Shown: positions 16,058 to 23,276 of the stretch, piece by piece
How the letters are laid out: each line of letters begins with the position of its first letter
Position numbering within the stretch: the first letter of the stretch is position 1
Source: a bacterium
GTDB lineage: Bacteria > KSB1 > UBA2214
NCBI GenBank assembly: GCA_029560815.1
Contig: JAKQKF010000284.1
Span: 1-27,581, forward strand
Reading direction: 5' to 3'
DNA length: 27,581 nt
Position numbers and translations under genes: made by a program
Notes under the pieces: model-generated
Seen by the model: the letters and a program-made list of their open reading frames with translations, nothing else
Database searches by the model: none
Told to the model about the DNA's origin: nothing

Positions 16058-17379
16058 AGAAAAAACCCGTCATCGCAGTTGTCGGCCGGCCCAATGTCGG
16101 CAAATCCACGCTTTTCAATCGCATCATCCGCAAGCGGGAGGCCATCGTCGATGATCAGCCCGGCGTCACCCGCGACCGCAAATATCAGCCGGCTGAATGG
16201 GCAGGTTTCGCCTTCGATCTGATCGACACCGGCGGCTACGTGGCCAACAGCAAGGATATCTTCGAACAGGCCATCCGCGAACAGGTGCACTATGCCATCG
16301 ATGAGGCCGATGTTATCATCTTCGTCACCGATGTCACCACCGGCATCACCGCCATGGATGAGGAGATCGCTCGTCTGCTCCAGCGCGTCCAGTCCCGGGT
16401 CATCGTCGCGGTCAACAAGGTCGACAACGAGTTTCGCGAGGCCGATATGGGCGAATTCTACCGCCTCGGCCTGGGCGAACCTTACGTCATCTCGGCCATG
16501 AGCGGACGCAGCATGGGAGATTTCCTCGATGCCCTCATCGCTCTGCTGCCGCGTAAGGAGGCACCGCCCGAAGAGGAGGAGAAGGGAGAGACGGTGCATA
16601 TCGCCATCCTCGGCCGGCCCAATGTCGGCAAATCCTCCTATGTCAATGCCCTGCTTGGCACCGATAAACAAATCGTCACCCCCGTGCCCGGTACAACCCG
16701 CGATGCGATCGACACCCGGCTCCGCTACAAGGAACGCCAGATCAGCCTTATTGATACAGCTGGACTGCGCAAACGCGCCCGGGTTAAAGAAAATGTCGAG
16801 TATTTCAGCACAGTGCGCAGCTACCACGCCCTCGAACGCTGCGATATAGCGGTCGTCCTCATCGATGCCACCATGCCGATTGCCGATCAGGACAAGACCA
16901 TCCTTCAGGCGGCTGCGCAAGCCGGCAAAGGGATCGTGCTCGGCGTCAACAAATGGGATGCGATCGAGAAGGACAACCAGACCGCGAAAAACTTTGAAGC
17001 CGATATCAACGAGGCCCTCAGAGATCTTGCTTTCATCCCGATGCTGTTCATCTCGGTTCTCGAAAAACAGCGGGTTTTCAAACTTCTTGATCTGGCCCTC
17101 ACCGTCTACGACGAATGCCAACGTTCGGTGTCGACTCCCGAGCTGAACCGTTTTCTCCAGGATGTCGTGGAGAAAAATCACCCGCCCGCTTATGGAACCA
17201 AGTGGGTCAAGCTGAACTATATGACCCAGGTGAAGGTCAATCCGCCCGTCTTTATCATTTTCACTAATGAACCCCGCGGTATCAAACAAAACTACCGCAA
17301 TTATCTCGAAAACCAGCTGCGGGCCCGATTCGGATTTCTGGGTGTCCCCATCCGATTGGCCTTCCGCCTTAAAAACTGA
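16054..17379 (+). CDS. der: Ribosome biogenesis GTPase Der (EngA)
   Basis: The 441-residue protein has two tandem GTPase domains and a C-terminal KH-like domain. Domain 1 has GRPNVGKS (11-18), DTGG (58-61) and NKVD (121-124). Domain 2 has GRPNVGKSS (187-195), DTAG (234-237) and NKWD (299-302). The KH-like part ends with FGFLGVPIRLAFRLK, highly conserved in Der. The protein binds the 50S subunit during assembly and is essential in E. coli. The G5 loops read SAMSG (147-151) and SVLEK (334-338), less usual than the SALTG-like form in the second domain. Length and domain order are normal for the family. It lies in a tightly coupled run with the DUF512 gene upstream and a protease gene 8 bases after its stop. 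Confidence 0.97.
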   Translation: MKKKPVIAVVGRPNVGKSTLFNRIIRKREAIVDDQPGVTRDRKYQPAEWAGFAFDLIDTGGYVANSKDIFEQAIREQVHYAIDEADVIIFVTDVTTGITAMDEEIARLLQRVQSRVIVAVNKVDNEFREADMGEFYRLGLGEPYVISAMSGRSMGDFLDALIALLPRKEAPPEEEEKGETVHIAILGRPNVGKSSYVNALLGTDKQIVTPVPGTTRDAIDTRLRYKERQISLIDTAGLRKRARVKENVEYFSTVRSYHALERCDIAVVLIDATMPIADQDKTILQAAAQAGKGIVLGVNKWDAIEKDNQTAKNFEADINEALRDLAFIPMLFISVLEKQRVFKLLDLALTVYDECQRSVSTPELNRFLQDVVEKNHPPAYGTKWVKLNYMTQVKVNPPVFIIFTNEPRGIKQNYRNYLENQLRARFGFLGVPIRLAFRLKN

Positions 17380-17386
17380 CGTGCCC

Positions 17387-19123
17387 ATGCGATTGCATAC
17401 CATTCTCCTCATAGCGGCCTTCTGGGCCGCCGGCGCCCAGGCCGGGCAACAGCTTCAGATGATGCTGCAACAGGATCTGGAAGCAGGTGCGATCTCCAGG
17501 GCGGAATACCTCGCCTTTCAGCTCATTGCGGCTGAGGATCCAGCCCGGCTGCCTCCGCGCTACCGGGGCGCCGGTAATGACCACCTGCACTGCTCTTCGC
17601 TGTTCTCGGCGGAGGCCAGAGCGCTCCTGCCTGCACTTGCAGCAGAAGAGAGAAACCTGCTGGCGCCGCTCCTCGCCCGGCCGGCTATTGGCCGGCTGCC
17701 ACTTTCAGTTGTCAGCCCGGCGGGCCATTTTCGCATTCATTATGCAGAGACCGGCTCGGACTCGGCCGCCAGCGATTTCGTCGCGGAGGCCTGCCTCTCC
17801 TTTGACTATGTCTATGATCTCCTTGTCAATAAAATGGGCTTTGCACCCCCGCCGGCCGACGGCGGCATCGATGGACCCGAACTAGACATCTACATCATGC
17901 GCTTTTCGGCTTATGGCGAAACACGCTACGAAAATCCCGTCGAGGGCTCGGACAGCCAGCGCTACACAAGCTATATCGTCATCGACAACCGCTTCACCGG
18001 CTCCGGCTTTGAGACCAAAGGCATCGACGCTCTGCACGTCACAGCTGCGCACGAATTTTTCCACATGCTTCAGGGCGCTTATCGCTTTTTTCCATCCACG
18101 CGCATGGACTCACGTTTCCTATTCGAAGCATCCTCGACCTGGTTCGAGGATGTGGCCTACAGCGAGGTCAATGACTACTTTCAGTACGTGCGCAGCCTCT
18201 TCGCTTCACCCAACCGACCGTTTCACCTCTTCTCCAGCATGACCTATGGGCTGGGACTCTACATGACCGTGCTCCACAAGAGTCATGGCTATGCCCTGAT
18301 CCGCAGGATGTGGGAGGAGCTGCGCGACCAGGAGCCCCTGGATGCCCTCGACCGGGCCCTGCGCAGCGAGGGCAACGACCTTGGTCGCTCCCTGGCCACC
18401 TTCACAGTCTGGAATGCCTTTACAGCCGGATTCGCGGACAGCGTCCTCTATTATCCCGACAGCCCCGGCTTTCCAGAGATCACGCCGATCGAACAGATCG
18501 CCCTGACGGGTGAGCAGGCCATCCTCAATGAGTGTTCCGAACTGGAGACCCACTATTACAAGATTACGGTCGCAGCTGGGGGAAGCTATACCATTACACC
18601 CGTTTTGGACCACGCGGCGCAGTGGCTTTACACCCTGGTGATTCACGAACCCGGATACCCGTCCCGCCACTTCACCATTGCCGGCGAGACGCCACTTACT
18701 TTCGGGCCGTTGGCCATGGAGTGCGAGCTTCGCCTCGCCGTCGTCAATATCCAGTGGCCCTCCGCCGGAACGCCGCAGCACGATGCCACCTACTCCTTCC
18801 GCTTTTCTCCCCGGACCAGTTCAGAGCAGCATGAGGATGGCGTGGTCATGATTTCACCCTCGCCTTTCAGACCGGAAAAGGACGAGCGCATGCAGATTCA
18901 CTTCTACAGCCGGGAGCCGGTCAGTGAAGCGGCACTCCTGATCCTGACCGAAAGGGGAGAGGTGGTCTATTCGCGCACCATGCGTAACCTGCCCCGCGGC
19001 CTCAACTGCCAGTTCTGGGACGGACGCGACAGCTCCGGCCGGCCGCTCCCTTCAGGTATCTACCTCTGCGCCATCCGCGGAACTGGCCAGTTCAAGCCAC
19101 ACAAGATGGCATTGGTGCGCTAG
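17387..19123 (+). CDS. MXAN_6640-like secreted metalloprotease with FlgD/T9SS-like C-terminal domain
   Basis: The 578-residue protein has a signal peptide (about 1-19). The catalytic part has HEFFH (222-226) and EASSTWFED (Glu247 as the likely third zinc ligand), the pattern of the MXAN_6640 putative metalloprotease family. The segments just before (DIYIMRFSAYGETR and SYIVIDNRF) fit that family. A final domain at about 480-578 has FWDGRDSSGRPLPSGIYLC and ends HKMALVR. This resembles FlgD Ig-like and type IX secretion sorting domains, so surface display or export by T9SS is possible. The ATG at 17387 has no clear ribosome site and probably depends on coupling to der. GTG at 17381 is an alternative. 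Confidence 0.75.
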   Translation: MRLHTILLIAAFWAAGAQAGQQLQMMLQQDLEAGAISRAEYLAFQLIAAEDPARLPPRYRGAGNDHLHCSSLFSAEARALLPALAAEERNLLAPLLARPAIGRLPLSVVSPAGHFRIHYAETGSDSAASDFVAEACLSFDYVYDLLVNKMGFAPPPADGGIDGPELDIYIMRFSAYGETRYENPVEGSDSQRYTSYIVIDNRFTGSGFETKGIDALHVTAAHEFFHMLQGAYRFFPSTRMDSRFLFEASSTWFEDVAYSEVNDYFQYVRSLFASPNRPFHLFSSMTYGLGLYMTVLHKSHGYALIRRMWEELRDQEPLDALDRALRSEGNDLGRSLATFTVWNAFTAGFADSVLYYPDSPGFPEITPIEQIALTGEQAILNECSELETHYYKITVAAGGSYTITPVLDHAAQWLYTLVIHEPGYPSRHFTIAGETPLTFGPLAMECELRLAVVNIQWPSAGTPQHDATYSFRFSPRTSSEQHEDGVVMISPSPFRPEKDERMQIHFYSREPVSEAALLILTERGEVVYSRTMRNLPRGLNCQFWDGRDSSGRPLPSGIYLCAIRGTGQFKPHKMALVR

Positions 19124-19151
19124 CTGTTGTCCAAAAAGTGAACAAATTTAC

Positions 19152-19180
19152 TTGACAATCCGATAATTTATTAATAACTT
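19152..19180 (+). promoter_or_regulatory. Sigma70-like promoter in the 425-base noncoding stretch
   Basis: TTGACA (19152-19157), a 17-base spacer and TAACTT (19175-19180) give a start near 19187. An imperfect palindrome AAGTGA-N6-TTACTT (19136-19153) overlaps the -35. It resembles a degenerate CRP/FNR-family site and is centred near -42.5. The stretch 19124-19548 is visibly AT-richer than its surroundings. Confidence 0.55.
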
Positions 19181-19185
19181 TGACA

Positions 19186-19296
19186 GCGCTAAACAGCGCC
19201 AAATCAGCAGTTAAGTGCCGATTTGGAACGGACATCTGTAGCGTTCTGATACATGAATGAGCGGAAAACCGCCATCTCCGTGTTGCAGGGGTATCA
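19186..19296 (+). other. Run of hairpins downstream of the promoter: candidate small RNA or structured leader
   Basis: Four adjacent stems are visible. GCGCT (19186-19190) pairs with AGCGC (19195-19199). CAAATC (19200-19205) pairs with GATTTG (19220-19225). GAACG (19226-19230) pairs with CGTTC (19242-19246). TGATAC (19247-19252) pairs with GTATCA (19291-19296) and encloses GCGG-AAAA-CCGC (19261-19272). The first stem starts at the predicted transcript start. No known RNA family is recognised. A further AGCCGGC/GCCGGTT hairpin lies at 19371-19392. Pairing could be chance in part, and no reading frame of note lies here. Confidence 0.35.
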
Positions 19297-19420
19297 TAGC
19301 CGCCTGACAACAAAGCCCGGCGTGAATGGATAGTATTAACATAATAATAACAATAGGTAAAGTACAGGTAAGCCGGCATTTTTCGGCCGGTTACAATATA
19401 GTATTCTCGCACGCCTGCTA

Positions 19421-19437
19421 TTGGTATAGTTTTTGCA
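19421..19437 (+). promoter_or_regulatory. Sigma54-like (-24/-12) promoter for the barrel-TPR gene
   Basis: TTGG and TTGCA are arranged as GG-N10-GC (19423-19436), the invariant spacing of RpoN promoters, with 11 of 14 informative positions matching the consensus. The start would lie near 19448, about 100 bases before the ATG at 19549. No enhancer-binding protein is encoded here, and no upstream activator repeat was identified. Confidence 0.4.
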
Positions 19438-19548
19438 TAAGTTTTCCTGAATGGTGGGCAACCTGGTTTAGGCATCGGATCTATTCTAATTAGCTCAGAA
19501 TCAACAAACTCTGAACACCTTCCTCAAGGTTATATGAGGGGAGAACTT

Positions 19549-20853
19549 ATGAAACGCAGTATCATCGTCATCACCCTCACCGCGCTGCTGATCTTTACTG
19601 CGATCGCATCGGCACAGGAGACAGGCACTGCCCAGCCTAAAAACAGCAGGATCGGCCTCGGCTTCAACATTGGAGCCCAAAAACCTTACTGTGACGTTCT
19701 GCACACGGGCGCCGGGCTGGCCGGAGAGTTCATGATGCGCTATCTCCTCAGCAACTATTTCGACATCTCTCTCGCACTCGGCTATGGCACCCTGAACGAT
19801 GGTTTCAGCTACAATACCTTTGTCACCGACCTCTTTGCGGGCGATATCAAGGCCAATATCCACCTCAGCAAACCCGGCAATACCAACCCCTATCTCTTCG
19901 TCGGCGCCGGCTTTACCAACTCTTCCTACACCCGCAACAAATGGTGGGCAATTGGCTCCCCGGAATTTGAAGACAAGCGCGTCACCGCAGGCGCTTTCAT
20001 CTATGGAGCAGGTGTGGAGTTTATGCTCACCCCGCAGGTAGCCCTCAATACTTTCATGGATTACCGCTTCAGCACCGGCGATGCTCTCGACGGCGCTGAG
20101 CTCGGCAAATACAAGGACGGCTACCTCAATGCCCGCGCAGGAATCACCTACTATCTCAGCCCGCGCTCAGGTAAAGCAAAATCGGACCGCGACGATCTGC
20201 TCGCCCTGCAGCAGGGCCAGCTCACCGGCTCAGAGCAGTCCGGCTCGGACGGCATGGATATGTTCGAGGCGAAACTGGACAAGATGGAAGCCGGCGACGC
20301 CGAGCTGAGCATGGAACAGTATGTCCGCCTGAAATCCAGAGTTGATGAACTCAACCAGCTGATCTCAATCAAGGAGACCGAACTGGATGAACTGCGCTCG
20401 ACCCTGGATTTCAAGAATCAGCGTATCACTGACCTCGAGTCCACGCTGGCGAGTACAGAAACCGAATCCGGCAGCGGATTGAGCGGCGATTTCTCGTATA
20501 ATTACGAAGAAGCCCTGCGCGCCTTTTATGCACGGGATTACCGTCGCGCCGCCTCCATCTTTAGCAATCTGCTCACCACCTATCCGACCCATGCCTTGGC
20601 GAGCAACTGCCAGTACTGGATTGGTGAATCGATGTTCGGCCTGAAGGATTACGAACAAGCCTCCGCCGCTTTCCAGGCGATCTTTAATTTCGACAATACC
20701 ACCAAAAAAGACGACGCCACCCTGATGCTCGGCCGCTGCTTCTATGCCCTCAACGACAAGAGCAACGCCAGAGAGTACTTCCAGTCGGTGATCGACAAAT
20801 ATCCCGGCAGCGAGTATATCGACAAGGCCCGGCAGTGGCTTAGAAGACTCTAG
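19549..20853 (+). CDS. Outer-membrane beta-barrel fused to coiled coil and CpoB/YbgF-type TPR domain
   Basis: The 434-residue protein has a signal peptide (about 1-22). An OMP_b-brl-like region lies at about 30-205 (IGLGFNIGAQKPYCDV, PYLFVGAGFTNSSYT, ARAGITYYLSPRSG). A coiled coil at about 250-305 includes RVDELNQLISIKETELDELR. A C-terminal TPR region (about 315-434) has the CpoB/YbgF/BamD pattern (EEALRAFYARDYRRAASIF, FQSVIDKYPGSEYIDKARQW). The barrel would anchor in the outer membrane and the coil plus TPR would reach into the periplasm, perhaps towards Tol-Pal or wall synthesis. ATG at 19549 has GAGGGGAG about 5 bases upstream; ATG at 19534 lacks one. The gene stands alone, with promoters upstream and a strong terminator downstream. 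Confidence 0.8.
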   Translation: MKRSIIVITLTALLIFTAIASAQETGTAQPKNSRIGLGFNIGAQKPYCDVLHTGAGLAGEFMMRYLLSNYFDISLALGYGTLNDGFSYNTFVTDLFAGDIKANIHLSKPGNTNPYLFVGAGFTNSSYTRNKWWAIGSPEFEDKRVTAGAFIYGAGVEFMLTPQVALNTFMDYRFSTGDALDGAELGKYKDGYLNARAGITYYLSPRSGKAKSDRDDLLALQQGQLTGSEQSGSDGMDMFEAKLDKMEAGDAELSMEQYVRLKSRVDELNQLISIKETELDELRSTLDFKNQRITDLESTLASTETESGSGLSGDFSYNYEEALRAFYARDYRRAASIFSNLLTTYPTHALASNCQYWIGESMFGLKDYEQASAAFQAIFNFDNTTKKDDATLMLGRCFYALNDKSNAREYFQSVIDKYPGSEYIDKARQWLRRL

Positions 20854-20862
20854 CCATAAATG

Positions 20863-20896
20863 AAAAAGGGCTGCATTTGAATGCAGCCCTTTTTTT
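20863..20896. terminator. Strong bidirectional rho-independent terminator
   Basis: A 14-bp perfect stem (20863-20876 with 20881-20894) has a TTGA tetraloop, an A-run before and a T-run after. It separates the convergent barrel-TPR gene and the minus-strand cyclase operon and can end both. Confidence 0.92.
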
Positions 20897-20916
20897 ATTG
20901 CCCCACCCTGACCCTT

Positions 20917-21108
20917 TCAACCGCGCGGCTCTTTGTTTTTGCTGTACTGGTCGACAAAGGCGCGGATCTCATCGAGGTGCGCGAGAATCAGTTTTGCTTT
21001 CGATACCCCGAATGAAAATGGATAACGCTCATCCGGATTGAGGGTCAAGACCGGATTCCCCTTGAATTCACCCACTACAGGCTTGTTAAGTCTCTCTTCC
21101 TGATCCAC
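20917..21108 (-). CDS. Small 63-residue protein of unknown function at the end of the cyclase operon
   Basis: The product is a short, charged, soluble-looking protein without signal or membrane segment. It has the central segment LNPDERYPFSFGVSKAKLIL and a predicted helix (ILAHLDEIRAFVDQYSKN) near the end. I do not recognise a characterised family, although it reads like a real conserved small protein. GTG at 21108 is preferred because AGGAG lies 8 bases upstream; the TTG at 21114 would leave only 2 bases. It begins 26 bases after the cyclase stop on the same strand and is followed by the strong terminator, so it belongs to the operon. A regulator or binding partner of the cyclase is conceivable but unsupported. 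Confidence 0.65.
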   Translation of the reverse strand: MDQEERLNKPVVGEFKGNPVLTLNPDERYPFSFGVSKAKLILAHLDEIRAFVDQYSKNKEPRG

Positions 21109-21134
21109 TTTCAATTCTCCTTTTTAGAGTTGAG

Positions 21135-23252
21135 CTATTTGCTTTTCATGTCATATACGCCGTCCCAGTCGGCCGGGACCGGCTTCTCCAGATAATTGAG
21201 GCAGCGCACGGTGTACATTCGCGAAGGGCCGTCATGCGGAAAATAGCGCAGCACTCTGCGAAATGCAACCAGCGCATCACTCCAGCGCCGGTCACGATAG
21301 GCCGACAATCCCTCGCCGTAGACCTCGATCAAATAATCCTGTTCAAGCTGCGGCAGAGCATCCATGCTGCGCAGCTCATAGATGCGTATCGCCTGTGAGC
21401 GGCCCACGAGCCGCACCAGATCAAGCTCACGTACCAGCGCTTTCGCCGAAATCAGCTTGTAGGTGCTCTCCGAGATGATGATGCCGGTTTCATACTCCTT
21501 GTTTGCACCCTCCAGTCGTGAAGCAAGATTGACCTCGTCGCCGATGACTGTATAGTCAAAGAGCTGTCTGGAGCCGAGGTTGCCGACGATCATCTTGCCC
21601 GTGTTGATGCCGACGCCGATATTAAAACGCGCAAAGGGCTCGTCGGGCCAGCTTTTCTGCAGTTCTTTCAGACGCTGCTGCATCTCAATCGCAGTCCGGC
21701 AGGCCTTTTCGGCATGATCTTCAAAAAAGTAGGGCGCGCCGTAGATCGCCATAATCGCATCACCCACAAACTTGTCGAGCGTGCCGTTCTCGCGGAAGAT
21801 GATCTCAACCATCTCGCTCAGATATTCGGAGAGCCTCGCCGCCACCGCCTCCGGCTCGTGCGCTTCGCTGTAGCGCGTGAAATTACGGATATCTGAAAAG
21901 AGCACGCTCAGCTCCTTGCGCTCCCCGCCAAAGCTGGGAAGCTCGCCCGAACTGAGCATCTTGTCGACCACTGCTGGCGCCACATACTGCTGAAAGGTCT
22001 GCCGGATCAGTTTCTTCTCCCGCTGTTCAACCACCACCTGGTAGGAGACGTGGCCGAAAGTAGCCAAAGCCAGCGCGATCAGGGGAGTGGCAAAAGGCAG
22101 AATGACCCTCAAGTGGCTGAATGCGAGAAAGACGATAAAACCGAAGAGGATTGCGACCAGCAGTACAGCCGCAAGGCCGCGCAGCCCCTGCAGCCAGCGC
22201 GCCTGGACTCCCGCCGCGAATGCGAGCAGCAATGCGAGAGCGAGAGCCATCCATTCCGGCGCGGCGCTGATGAAATCGCCCCGCAAGATGGTGCTGAGCG
22301 CATTGGCGTGCAGCTCGACTCCCGGCATCTTTTGCTTCACGCCACCCCAGTCGAAGAAGGGGGTGAGTTTGTTGTCCTGCAGCTCCTCCGCCGATGCCCC
22401 GACCAGGACGATCTTGTCCCTGAAAGTGCCCCATTCAAGGTACTGGGCAAAGATGTCGGTGTCTTCCTCCTCATCGAGGGCGAAACTGGAATCGTCAAGG
22501 ACACTGGCCAGTGAATAGGTGCGAAAAGTGCGCGCGGGGCCGCGGTAATTGATAAGGAAGGTGTTGGTCCGGGCGCGAGGGAATATGGTGCTGCCGATTT
22601 TGAATGGCATGTTTCCCGCCACCGGCAGGGTTTCCCCGCTGTCACCAGCGAGCAGGCGCGCGGCCTCCACCGCCAGGGTGTGGTAGCTTTTGCGATTGAC
22701 CTGCTGGTACAGGATGTAATTGCGGATAAAACCGTCCGCATCCTCAACGACATTAACCAGCCCAAGGGCGGCACCGCTTTTCATCAGTGGCGCAACCGGC
22801 TCGAGGATATGCTGGTTATTGGCCAGCCTGCTGCCGATCTCGAGGACAATTTTGCCCGCCAGCACCACCTTTCCGCTGCGCTGCACAGCCGCTGCCAGGG
22901 CCACATCCTCTCCGGGGCGGTCGACGGCCGGTTCCGTGAATTCGATGTCAAAGATGATCAGCCGGGCGCCGGCCGCGGTGAGATGGTCCAGCATGGTCTC
23001 GTAATAGCTGCGCGGATAGGGGAGCTTGGCCGGAAGGCTGGCCAGGCTCTGGTCATCGAGGGCGACAATGACGATGGAAGTGTCGGGCGGGGTGACCGGT
23101 CCGCGCAGGTTGAAGAGAGTGTTGACTCCCTTGAGCTGAAGGTTCTCGACCATCACCAGTTCGCTCAGCACATAGGCCAGCAGCACCGAAAAGAAAGCGA
23201 CCAGGCCGACAATCCGCCAGTGCTCTTTTACACGCTGCCTGTTCATCGCCAT
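21135..23252 (-). CDS. CHASE2-domain adenylate cyclase (class III)
   Basis: The 705-residue protein has an N-terminal helix (about 14-32), an extracytoplasmic CHASE2 sensor domain (about 38-330, with IVIVALDDQSL and ARLIIFDIEFTEP), three membrane helices (about 334-404) and a class III cyclase domain (about 445-630). Metal ligands Asp454 (FSDIRNFT) and Asp498 (KFVGDAIMAIYGAP) are present. The substrate pair is Lys494/Thr568, which favours ATP, and the transition-state residues Asn575 and Arg579 (VNLASRLEG) are intact. The product is thus predicted to make cAMP in response to an envelope signal. A short TPR-like C-terminal segment (about 640-685) follows. ATG at 23252 is chosen; the TTG at 23264 and the ATG at 23246 are alternatives, with only a weak GCGGGG upstream. 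Confidence 0.93.
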   Translation of the reverse strand: MAMNRQRVKEHWRIVGLVAFFSVLLAYVLSELVMVENLQLKGVNTLFNLRGPVTPPDTSIVIVALDDQSLASLPAKLPYPRSYYETMLDHLTAAGARLIIFDIEFTEPAVDRPGEDVALAAAVQRSGKVVLAGKIVLEIGSRLANNQHILEPVAPLMKSGAALGLVNVVEDADGFIRNYILYQQVNRKSYHTLAVEAARLLAGDSGETLPVAGNMPFKIGSTIFPRARTNTFLINYRGPARTFRTYSLASVLDDSSFALDEEEDTDIFAQYLEWGTFRDKIVLVGASAEELQDNKLTPFFDWGGVKQKMPGVELHANALSTILRGDFISAAPEWMALALALLLAFAAGVQARWLQGLRGLAAVLLVAILFGFIVFLAFSHLRVILPFATPLIALALATFGHVSYQVVVEQREKKLIRQTFQQYVAPAVVDKMLSSGELPSFGGERKELSVLFSDIRNFTRYSEAHEPEAVAARLSEYLSEMVEIIFRENGTLDKFVGDAIMAIYGAPYFFEDHAEKACRTAIEMQQRLKELQKSWPDEPFARFNIGVGINTGKMIVGNLGSRQLFDYTVIGDEVNLASRLEGANKEYETGIIISESTYKLISAKALVRELDLVRLVGRSQAIRIYELRSMDALPQLEQDYLIEVYGEGLSAYRDRRWSDALVAFRRVLRYFPHDGPSRMYTVRCLNYLEKPVPADWDGVYDMKSK

Positions 23253-23276
23253 GAGGCCCCGCAAACCGGAAAAGCG

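Noticed and set aside
16039..17412. A 457-residue minus-strand reading frame covering all of der
   Set aside because: It mirrors der codon by codon in GC-rich sequence, has no ribosome site, no signal and no recognisable domain. Der on the plus strand is certain.
19300..19480. Resemblance to a GEMM (cyclic di-GMP) riboswitch around ACAAAGCCCGGCG
   Set aside because: Only a short core-like string matches. The flanking conserved helices and the tetraloop receptor pattern are not visible.
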